64,000 bases of DNA from JAMZMI01 sp039970095 (GTDB lineage Bacteria > Bacteroidota > Bacteroidia > Cytophagales > Cyclobacteriaceae), in assembly GCA_039970095.1 (NCBI GenBank), contig JBDVMP010000108.1, forward strand, positions 62,001-126,000. Reading direction: 5' to 3'. The translations under genes were made by a program, and so were the position numbers. A model generated the notes under the pieces. It saw only the letters and a program-made list of their open reading frames with translations, made no database searches and was not told the DNA's origin. How positions within the stretch are numbered: the first letter of the stretch is position 1; every line of letters begins with the position of its first letter. Positions 1-7,654 of this stretch are shown here, piece after piece.

Positions 1-1311
1 AGTTTCTTCAAAATCCTCTAACATGCTAGTCGTATATTGAACCTGAAATGGAATATTCATCAATGCAACTTTCTCATTTCCATCATGTACCACTACGTAA
101 GCTCTGTATCCTCCTTTGGCTGCAGGAGTTTTAAAGGCCATGCTATCAGCAGATTCAAAAACAATCAGATCATCAATTCCTGGTAAGGTTTCACCTGCAG
201 TTGCATCGTCCAGATCATAGCCATCTTTCACAATCAACCACTCATAAGTTAAGGAGTCACTATTAGGATCGTAGGCATCTACGGTAGCCCAGCTGATGGC
301 TCCTGCTGAAAGCTGTATGTTATCATCTTCATCTTGTCCATTGAGCGTCATTTCGGTGATGCGTGGGGCTCTTTCGGTAGGATAGCTCCCTGTCCAGACG
401 TACTGCATAGCTTCTACTACTTCGGTTGATTCGGCATTGACTGTAAAAAGGCTATACCAGGATTCTACCTCACCATGATTTTGGTGTCCCCACACAAAAA
501 CATATGAACCCAGGCATTGACCAATTGGATTGGCATCAATGTAGTTCTGATACCTGGTTCTGTAGATATATGCCTTACTGGTGCTGCTCAGTTCTATTGG
601 AGCATTCCAATCCGTCTCATCCGTTTGCCAGGTTCCATCTACACCCCACTCGGTAACGACATAAGGTTTGGTCCAACCATTAGAGCTCAGTTGACTTGAC
701 AGGTTATCAAGTGTTTTATACACATTTATTCCTAACACATCCAAAGCTGGTGCTCTTGAGTTGATCTCTATGATATCCACGTCATGTGCTGATGCCAGTA
801 CGGTCATTGTGGGGTGAAGGGTGTCTTCCTCATGGATCATCTCGGCGATATCATTGACGGCATCCCACAGTCTATAGTTGGTATAGCTGGCATCTGCCTC
901 ATTGCCAATGGCCCACATGAGAACCGCAGGATGGTCTCGGTACATCTGAACATAATTACGAAAAGATTCCAACTGAGCATTGACTGCTGCTGTGTCATTG
1001 TAGTTGAAAAAATCGGCTTCCCGGCCAGCATACAAGCCCATCGTGACAGTAATCCCCAAAGAATCAGCCCGATCCAATAGATCGATGGTTGATGAATCTG
1101 TGGAATATGTTCTAATGGAATTGCCTCCATAGGAAGGCAATGAACCTAAAAAATGTCCGCTGTAAGCAGCTCCCTGAATAAAATAGGGGTCTCCATCTCT
1201 ATAGAGTTGATATTCGCCACTTTCCAGCTTGTACTCGACTTTCACCCCTTGAGAATAAAGAAGTGATGCGGTGCAAATTGCACCCATAAAAAGTAAAATG
1301 TATTTCATCAT
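1..1311 (-). CDS. Clan GH-A glycoside hydrolase (GH158- or GH2-like TIM barrel), 3' end outside window
   Basis: The open frame runs from ATG 1311 (alternative ATG 1308) off the left edge, so at least 437 residues are seen and the C-terminus is missing. It begins with a signal peptide ending near SLLYSQG and no lipobox Cys. A TIM barrel follows, with the clan GH-A acid/base in WAIGNEAD (Glu138, or Glu137 from the second Met) and the nucleophile in VVTEWG (Glu221 or Glu220). After the barrel comes an Ig-like segment beginning APRITEMTLNG. It is a paralog of the genes at 14222-15595 and 15597-16940 but continues past the point where those two stop. The Glu137/Glu220 numbering equals what I recall for the beta-1,3-glucanase BuGH158; family membership is inference, and a GH2-type barrel is the alternative. 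It has its own promoter region, separated from the sulfatase by 95 bases. Confidence 0.85.
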   Translation of the reverse strand, partial: MMKYILLFMGAICTASLLYSQGVKVEYKLESGEYQLYRDGDPYFIQGAAYSGHFLGSLPSYGGNSIRTYSTDSSTIDLLDRADSLGITVTMGLYAGREADFFNYNDTAAVNAQLESFRNYVQMYRDHPAVLMWAIGNEADASYTNYRLWDAVNDIAEMIHEEDTLHPTMTVLASAHDVDIIEINSRAPALDVLGINVYKTLDNLSSQLSSNGWTKPYVVTEWGVDGTWQTDETDWNAPIELSSTSKAYIYRTRYQNYIDANPIGQCLGSYVFVWGHQNHGEVESWYSLFTVNAESTEVVEAMQYVWTGSYPTERAPRITEMTLNGQDEDDNIQLSAGAISWATVDAYDPNSDSLTYEWLIVKDGYDLDDATAGETLPGIDDLIVFESADSMAFKTPAAKGGYRAYVVVHDGNEKVALMNIPFQVQYTTSMLEDFEET

Positions 1312-1332
1312 ATATTGGAATTTGTTACATAT

Positions 1333-1388
1333 CAAATCAATCCAATATGGAATAAAACCATCTTTAAAATAGACTCATAAATCTTGAT
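1333..1388 (-). promoter_or_regulatory. Putative PUL promoter with 21-bp-period direct repeat
   Basis: Read on the minus strand, TCAAGATTTA is followed 21 bp later by TTAAAGATGG, and then, at a fixed distance, by a TTGATTTG box close to the Bacteroidota -7 consensus TAnnTTTG. The same three elements occur at identical spacing upstream of susC (24451-24506). The expected transcription start is near 1326, about 15 bases before the start codon at 1311. No TTTG -33 box is present, which fits activator dependence. The -7-like box lies between inverted arms at 1312-1319 and 1341-1348, and the octamer TAGACTCA is repeated at 1370-1377 and 1391-1398. Regulator binding is inferred. Confidence 0.5.
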
Positions 1389-1406
1389 ATTAGACTCAAT
1401 ACTCGC

Positions 1407-3236
1407 TCACCTGCCCCACTTCGTCAGGAGGGACTTAGAGGCAAGTAAATCGTACCTGAATCGGTCTTTGAGGTAAAATTGCTGATAGGTTTGAGCTACT
1501 ATCTTCTGGATTTCTGTATCTGTGATATCATACTCGAGAATAAAGCTCAGGGCGCGTGCGCGTGCCATGGGAGCTTGTCCATCTAGCAGGACCTCCTCGA
1601 TGGCTTTTGACCACTCTTTCCTTTTAAGCAAATAGAGTATCTCCCCCAGCACTACCTTGGTGTCTGGGTGGGCTTGTTTTAAAGATCGCATCAAAACTTT
1701 TTGGTCACGCTTAGAAAGCTGCTTGTAATTAATTCGCAAACCAATGGCTGCCCAAAATTGAACTATACTATTTTCTGAGTTCAGTCCTTTCAAAAATGCA
1801 CATACGTCTGTGTCAAAAGACGCTCGCTCGGCCCAGTCCAAAATCACGGGTAAATCAATCTGCTCTGATCTCATCAGGTCATAGGCTGGCATTCCAGTAC
1901 CTTTCACAAAATCGCTCATCATTTGCTCCGGCACAAACCCTGTGTCTCTGACCTCCAGAATCCAGGCTCGGTTGGCAGCTCTCATTTCATCCAAAACACC
2001 TGCATATGCTGGGTTTTCAGCCAGGTTGTTCACTTCCCATGGATCGTTCTCTGTATCGTAAAGCTCCTCGGCCGGTTTTTCTTTCCAAAAGGCCATTTGC
2101 ATTTCATTGCAATTTCCTTCTTCACATGCCCTTTGCCAGGATCCCACGGAAGGGGCTTTCCACAAATAGTCGATGTACTGCCCGTAGATTTCGTGCGGAA
2201 AATAATTTCTGATGTAGCGATACTTCTTTCCTCTCACCGCACGACTTAAATCATGACTGGCATCCATCCTATCTCGAAACATAAAGGCGAACTCGGATTC
2301 TTCTTCTGTGCTTTCCCCCAGAAAAGCCGCTCCTTGCATGTAGTCAGGAATGCTTTGTCCGGTTAAGCTCAGCATGGTTGGCGCCAAATCCACAAAACTG
2401 ATGAGTCGATTTACAGGAGTTCCCACCACCGATGGGCGCAGGTTCGTAAACTTCTCAGGGATGCGTACGATGAACGGTACGTGCGTGCCTGTCTCATAGA
2501 CAAACCGCTTGCTTCGCGCCAACACCCCTCCATGGTCACTGAAGTAAAAAACAATCGTGTTTTCCGCCAGACCACTTTCTTCCAATTCATTCAAAATCTC
2601 ACCCACACGCTGATCCATCAGCGTGATCCGATCGTAGTACTGTGCCCAGTCGTGTCGAATTTCTTTAGTATCAGGATGGTACGGAGGCAAATTCATTTCC
2701 TCCGGCTTGTGTTTCAAAAGAGAATCCGGTGTAAACCTATGCAAGGAACTTTCGTGTGAAATGCTGGTATTCACGACATGGAAAAAGGGCTGACCTTCTT
2801 CCCGGTTTTTAAAGTCTGCCTTGAGTGAAGATTCGTTCCAAAAGCTATCTACTGTTGAGGTATTATAATCTTTTTTTGACTTGTTCGTGCAGTAGTAGCC
2901 GAGCGCTTTCAGGTACTCTGGGAAAAACTTCACTGTATCCGACAATGGATAATTACTGCGCATGTGCTGATTGCCATTGGAGTTGGCATACACCCCGGTA
3001 ATAATCGTATTTCTGGCTGGCGCACAAACAGGGGCATTTGCATAGGCTCGTGTATATAAGTGTCCTTCACTCGCGAGCCTGTCGATGTTTGGTGTGGTTG
3101 CCAGCGTATCTCCATAGCATCCCAGATATGCACTATTATCTTCGCTGACAATCCATAAGATGTTGGGTAATTGCTGAGCTCCAGACTCAATAACCAACAG
3201 TGCAAAAGCACAAACTATTATCAGTCGATTTCTCAT
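1407..3236 (-). CDS. S1-family sulfatase (CAPAR formylglycine motif)
   Basis: A predicted secreted type I sulfatase of 609 residues that would hydrolyse sulfate esters on the PUL glycan. A signal peptide occupies residues 1-20. The N-terminal metal site starts at NILWIVSEDN. The formylglycine motif is VCAPARNTIITG with Cys71, which fits the sulfatase pattern with A in place of the usual S. The second metal site is in FYFSDHGG. The last ~150 residues form a helical extension. ATG 3236 was chosen because it overlaps the stop of the upstream esterase as ATGA and directly precedes the signal peptide; the frame opens 11 codons earlier. Activation needs a formylglycine-generating enzyme or anSME, not found in this window. 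The subfamily cannot be assigned by eye. Confidence 0.92.
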   Translation of the reverse strand: MRNRLIIVCAFALLVIESGAQQLPNILWIVSEDNSAYLGCYGDTLATTPNIDRLASEGHLYTRAYANAPVCAPARNTIITGVYANSNGNQHMRSNYPLSDTVKFFPEYLKALGYYCTNKSKKDYNTSTVDSFWNESSLKADFKNREEGQPFFHVVNTSISHESSLHRFTPDSLLKHKPEEMNLPPYHPDTKEIRHDWAQYYDRITLMDQRVGEILNELEESGLAENTIVFYFSDHGGVLARSKRFVYETGTHVPFIVRIPEKFTNLRPSVVGTPVNRLISFVDLAPTMLSLTGQSIPDYMQGAAFLGESTEEESEFAFMFRDRMDASHDLSRAVRGKKYRYIRNYFPHEIYGQYIDYLWKAPSVGSWQRACEEGNCNEMQMAFWKEKPAEELYDTENDPWEVNNLAENPAYAGVLDEMRAANRAWILEVRDTGFVPEQMMSDFVKGTGMPAYDLMRSEQIDLPVILDWAERASFDTDVCAFLKGLNSENSIVQFWAAIGLRINYKQLSKRDQKVLMRSLKQAHPDTKVVLGEILYLLKRKEWSKAIEEVLLDGQAPMARARALSFILEYDITDTEIQKIVAQTYQQFYLKDRFRYDLLASKSLLTKWGR

Positions 3237-4678
3237 TCTTCTTCTTGAGCTCTTACAGCGTCCTCCCAATCGTCTGTTCGAAACGATGAGGCAGGTAAAA
3301 AACTATCTTCATACAAGGTTCCAACCACCCAGTTGCTCCAGGCATATCGCACGGCCAAAGGTTCAGGCACTTGCTCTGACGAAACAAGCAGGTCCCTCCT
3401 ATTAACAATTTCCGCCTTGGCCGGATAAAACACATGATCCTCTCCTGCAATCTCAAATCCAGTCAACTCGCCATAAGCATAAAGCCCTCTATCCATATTC
3501 TTAAATTTCAATAGCAGTTTATCGCTTTGAATTTCCAGAGAATCATATACCGGAGATGTCGCATCTACATATTCATACCCATATGTTTTACTTAGGGCAT
3601 TGTAAAGCAGCCTGTTGGCTACTTCCTTTTTCTTTGCCGGATGGATGTTGAATTGCTCACCCGCATCCAATGCGATAGCGATACCTGAATTCGGAATCAA
3701 ATCCACGCACTCAACCTGCGCTTCTCGCATAAATGCAGAGTTGGTGTTGGTATTGAATGTATTGGGCTTATTGTAGAAATATGGCGCTATCTGCACGAAG
3801 TACACAGGAAAATCTCCCAAGCCCCAGCGGGTTCGCCAGTCTTTCACCATTGCAGGGAACAACGTTTTGTACTGTTCCGGCTTGTTCCAGTTGGATTCGC
3901 CCTGGTACCAAAGCAAACCTTTGATGGTAAATGGAATCAAAGGACTGATCATCCCATTGAAATGCGCCGTTGGGACAATCCTCGATCTGGCCATGTCAGC
4001 ATTCTCGATATTCACATCCTGATACTCGCTTAGTGCCTCTTTACTCATCCACGCCTGCACTCGGCTCCCTCCACGACCGGACTGTATTAGCCCCACTGGC
4101 ACATCCAAAATCTCTTGTAGCTGCTGACCGAAGAAATACCCTATGGCACTGAATTTCCACACACTTTCCTGGGATGCCACTTCCCAGCTCGTCTCCTTCC
4201 CCACGTCCTTCCAGGGGGTTTTGGATCCAAGCATGGGCACCACAAACAAACGCAGGTTCTTATTTGCTGACTTGGCAATCGCCTCATTGCTACCAAAAGT
4301 GGGCTGCCCATTAAAGCCTCGCATAGGCATGACCATATTGGACTGTCCCGAGCACAACCAAACCTCTCCAAAAAGTACATTCTCAAGGATTAGGGTTTCA
4401 TCCTGAGACTCGATCTCAATTGCTTGCTCTTCCTTACTTCCGGTTGTGACAACTTCAACGCTCCAATTCCCGTCAGCATCCGCCCTCACCTTCAGTGGCT
4501 CATCCATCCAGGAAGCCTCTATTGTGAACTTCTCCTTAGGGTCTGCCCATCCCCAGAGGACAACCGTCGTATTTCTCTGAAGCACCATGTTTGAAGAAAC
4601 AATGGCAGGCAAGGTGATTTTGGCCTGCGCGATAAGCGTACAGCATAGCAGTGAAAAAATCGATAGAGCCTTCTTCAT
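3233..4678 (-). CDS. SASA-family (sialate O-acetylesterase-like) carbohydrate esterase
   Basis: A 481-residue exported esterase with a signal peptide of about 19 residues (MKKALSIFSLLCCTLIAQA). The family motif GEVWLCSGQSNM carries the catalytic Ser110, and a second motif, LLWYQGESNW, is typical of the SASA domain. Known members remove O-acetyl groups from sialic acids or plant and algal glycans. In this locus, with two sulfatases, it most likely removes acetyl groups from the same polysaccharide. The gene sits between two sulfatase genes: its stop overlaps the start of the downstream sulfatase by 4 bases, and the upstream sulfatase ends 3 bases before its start, so co-translation is likely. 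The exact acyl substrate is not known. Confidence 0.88.
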   Translation of the reverse strand: MKKALSIFSLLCCTLIAQAKITLPAIVSSNMVLQRNTTVVLWGWADPKEKFTIEASWMDEPLKVRADADGNWSVEVVTTGSKEEQAIEIESQDETLILENVLFGEVWLCSGQSNMVMPMRGFNGQPTFGSNEAIAKSANKNLRLFVVPMLGSKTPWKDVGKETSWEVASQESVWKFSAIGYFFGQQLQEILDVPVGLIQSGRGGSRVQAWMSKEALSEYQDVNIENADMARSRIVPTAHFNGMISPLIPFTIKGLLWYQGESNWNKPEQYKTLFPAMVKDWRTRWGLGDFPVYFVQIAPYFYNKPNTFNTNTNSAFMREAQVECVDLIPNSGIAIALDAGEQFNIHPAKKKEVANRLLYNALSKTYGYEYVDATSPVYDSLEIQSDKLLLKFKNMDRGLYAYGELTGFEIAGEDHVFYPAKAEIVNRRDLLVSSEQVPEPLAVRYAWSNWVVGTLYEDSFLPASSFRTDDWEDAVRAQEEE

Positions 4679-4681
4679 TTT

Positions 4682-6217
4682 CTAATCATTTGATCCTAAA
4701 AACTTCATGTATCCCTCGGGATAATCGAAATTTTTGAGCGTTTCTTCATTCATCATTCTAAACACTTTCCTGTTGGCGTTTAGATCCTCCTCATATGCAA
4801 CATCCAATGCGTCATTCTCCATCTGAAGAGGTTGCTTTCGCATATCATAGAGCTGCTCATTGTTTTCACTTCCGTTGAAGTAGATGCCATAGTAGAAATC
4901 AGAAGACACCAGGCCCATCCCTGTTGAAAATTCCACGGGAACGTGCGTTCTGCCTAGCTTCTCATTCGCACTAAAAAACAACTCGGACAAATCTTTACCT
5001 TCGAATTCCTGCTCTGAGTTTACACCAGCCAAACCAAAAAGTGTGGGCACCAAATCCAGTCCATTGGAGATCAGATTGGAGTCATCTACACGGCCTCCTA
5101 CCAGCGATGGGTGAGTCACCACAAAAGGAACACGGCACACCTCATCAAAGAACAATCCTTTACCGGCCATTTGGTGAGCTCCATTCATCTCACCATGATC
5201 GCTAGTGAAAATAATGACTGTATTCTCACCCATTCCGCTCGCCTCCAAACCATCCAACAACTCGCCAACCTCACGGTCAATTTCCTCGACAAACTTGACG
5301 TAAGCAAACCGATGAAGCTTCCAATCAGTCGAGTCATATTGTCCTCTGTACCGCCCAAAAGAGGCTGCCATTCCACTCTCCCCGTTTTCACCCGAAATGA
5401 TGGTTGGCTCATCGGATTGCGGCATATAATTATCCGGCAATGGCGGTGAGTTTTTTAGATAATAATCAATTGGTTCGAACCCTCCGGCTCCTACTTCACC
5501 TTCGGGAATGCGCAGGTTTGCAAGCACTGACTCTCTGAGTAAATCCTGCCACCCACCTGCATCTGTTCGATCATCAATTTTGTCCATATCAAACTTGTTA
5601 TCCTTGATATGTGCGTAGCATATGTCATGCGGATTCATCAATGAAGCGACCATAAAAAACGGCTGATCTGTGTGATTGGCCTTATGATTATTTAGTGTTT
5701 CAATCGCCTTTGGCACACAATCCACTCCCCGATATTCTTTGCCATTGGCATAAACTTCAAACCCAAGATCTTGAGGCTTAAACGAATATTCTCTCCATCC
5801 AAAATGATCCTTGCCCCCATAGTACGTTTTGTAACCAGCCTGTTGCATCTGAGTTGCCATTTGATTCTCAGCAACATATTCCTTCACATCCACAGAATTA
5901 TGTTCAATTCCTTTCGGTACGTGAAAACCAAAATGTGTTGGGCGCTGGCCGGTGAACATACTCACCCGTGATGGGATGCACACAGGATTGGCAACATAAG
6001 CTCTATCGTAGCGCACGCCGTGAGCCATCAATCGGTCGATATTGGGCGTTTCAACATATTGGTTTCCCATGGAGGAAAAGAAGTTCCAGTTGAGCTGATC
6101 ACTGATAATCAACAAGATGTTTGGTTTCTCAGGTCGCTCTACTTCTGCAGCGCTTTTTTTATCGCAAGATGTAATTGCGACCATACACAGAATCAATGCG
6201 GTTAGTCTCGTTTTCAT
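4682..6217 (-). CDS. S1-family sulfatase lipoprotein (CIPSR motif)
   Basis: The second type I sulfatase, 511 residues. The N-terminus ends in VAITSC, a lipobox that would anchor it in a membrane, probably facing the periplasm or the surface. The first metal site is NILLIISDQ. The formylglycine motif is NPVCIPSRVSMFTG with Cys80, and the second metal site is IIFTSDHGE. It belongs to a different subtype from the 1407-3236 sulfatase: it lacks the long C-terminal helical extension and contains KGLFFDEVCRVP, a choline-sulfatase/heparan-sulfatase-like segment. The start overlaps the stop of the CstA-like gene as ATGA. It likely removes a sulfate at a different position of the same glycan. Confidence 0.92.
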   Translation of the reverse strand: MKTRLTALILCMVAITSCDKKSAAEVERPEKPNILLIISDQLNWNFFSSMGNQYVETPNIDRLMAHGVRYDRAYVANPVCIPSRVSMFTGQRPTHFGFHVPKGIEHNSVDVKEYVAENQMATQMQQAGYKTYYGGKDHFGWREYSFKPQDLGFEVYANGKEYRGVDCVPKAIETLNNHKANHTDQPFFMVASLMNPHDICYAHIKDNKFDMDKIDDRTDAGGWQDLLRESVLANLRIPEGEVGAGGFEPIDYYLKNSPPLPDNYMPQSDEPTIISGENGESGMAASFGRYRGQYDSTDWKLHRFAYVKFVEEIDREVGELLDGLEASGMGENTVIIFTSDHGEMNGAHQMAGKGLFFDEVCRVPFVVTHPSLVGGRVDDSNLISNGLDLVPTLFGLAGVNSEQEFEGKDLSELFFSANEKLGRTHVPVEFSTGMGLVSSDFYYGIYFNGSENNEQLYDMRKQPLQMENDALDVAYEEDLNANRKVFRMMNEETLKNFDYPEGYMKFLGSND

Positions 6218-7653
6218 ATCGGTTTCACTTCTAGTTTTTTGATTTTGGCGTTTTTGACAATCGCGAAAATTGTCACTCCAATACTTACGATCGCTCCAGT
6301 AAAAATTGACATATCTACAGGAAGCGAAAACCCTTCAGGAGCCAGTAAAATATAGGATACCACCACAGCTGTCATAAAGGCCGATGGGATCAACGCCAGC
6401 CAAAAGTTTTTCTTCTGTTTCATGAGATAGACGGTTACCGTCCACAACACCACAGTTGCCAATGTCTGATTTGTCCATGCGAAATATCTCCAGATTACGC
6501 CGAAATTGACCAGTGTCAAAAGGTAGCCTGTAACGAAAAGCGGGACACTGATAAACAATCTGTTTTTGATCGATTTTTGATCTGCTTTGAGGAAGTCTGC
6601 GATAATGATGCGTGCACTTCTAAAGGAAGTATCTCCCGAAGTAATTGGTGCTGCCACTACACCCAATATGGCCAGCAAACCACCGATGGTTCCTAGTGCG
6701 CCATTGGAAATTCTATTTACCATTAAGGCTGTATTGTCGCCATTGCTTAACATTTCCATGTTGAGCTCCTGCACTCCACCAAAAAAACTCATGCTGATAG
6801 CTGCCCAAATGAGGGCCACCACACCTTCGGTGACCATGGCTCCAAAAAACACCTTCTTGCCCTGTTTTTCATTTGAGATACACCTGGCCATCAGTGGAGA
6901 CTGAGTGGCATGAAAACCGGAGATCGCTCCACAGGCGATTGTTACAAAAAGCATCGGAAATACGGGAAAAGAATCCGGTGTGTAATGGAAATTTGAAAAA
7001 CTGGACATTGACAACTCAGGGACAACCATGCCTTGTGTGAACATGGAAATAAAAAGTCCGACAGCCATGAAAATCAACGCCAATCCAAAGACTGGATAGA
7101 GCTTACCGATGACTTTATCAATGGGCAAGATCGTTGAGAGGATGTAATAGCATAGGATAATCATCACCCATCCGAAGAGGCTAACCGAGTCGGTCATACC
7201 TGCTAGTATTTTGGCTGGCCCAAGGAGAAAAACGGCTCCTACAATGATCATGAGCAAAACAGTAAATCCACGCATGAATTGTTTCACCCAGCTGCCCAGA
7301 TAATAACCGGATACCTCCGAAACACTTTGTCCTCCATGTCGGATGGAAAGCATACCGCTGAAGTAATCATGAACACCTCCGGCAAAGAGGCTCCCGAGCA
7401 CAATCCAAAGAAAGGCGACCGGCCCCCACATGGCTCCTGCCACTGCTCCGAAAATCGGGCCCAGGCCGGCGATGTTTAGAAACTGAATCAGGAAAATTTT
7501 CCATGAAGGCAACACAACAAAATCTACCCCGTCAGCACGAGAGGTAGCTGGCGTTGCACGTTTCTCATCGATTCTAAAGACACGCTCAATCAGGTTGCCG
7601 TACAGCCAATACCCAATTATCAAAACCGCTATCGATATACAAAGTGTGATCAT
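6214..7653 (-). CDS. cstA: CstA-family inner-membrane transporter
   Basis: A short-type CstA (carbon starvation A) protein of 479 residues with about a dozen hydrophobic segments. The N-terminal segment and the motifs GPIFGAVAGAMWGP and FAGGVHDYFSG are family signatures, and the GFHATQSPLMARC loop is also present. Characterised CstA/BtsT proteins import pyruvate or peptides. It lies inside the PUL operon, 2 bases after the start codon of the preceding reading frame boundary at 7655 and overlapping the sulfatase start by 4 bases, so it is presumably co-expressed with glycan degradation. Possible cargo would be a breakdown product such as a sugar-derived acid. That cargo is inference; the family call is firm. 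Confidence 0.9.
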   Translation of the reverse strand: MITLCISIAVLIIGYWLYGNLIERVFRIDEKRATPATSRADGVDFVVLPSWKIFLIQFLNIAGLGPIFGAVAGAMWGPVAFLWIVLGSLFAGGVHDYFSGMLSIRHGGQSVSEVSGYYLGSWVKQFMRGFTVLLMIIVGAVFLLGPAKILAGMTDSVSLFGWVMIILCYYILSTILPIDKVIGKLYPVFGLALIFMAVGLFISMFTQGMVVPELSMSSFSNFHYTPDSFPVFPMLFVTIACGAISGFHATQSPLMARCISNEKQGKKVFFGAMVTEGVVALIWAAISMSFFGGVQELNMEMLSNGDNTALMVNRISNGALGTIGGLLAILGVVAAPITSGDTSFRSARIIIADFLKADQKSIKNRLFISVPLFVTGYLLTLVNFGVIWRYFAWTNQTLATVVLWTVTVYLMKQKKNFWLALIPSAFMTAVVVSYILLAPEGFSLPVDMSIFTGAIVSIGVTIFAIVKNAKIKKLEVKPI

Positions 7654-7654
7654 A

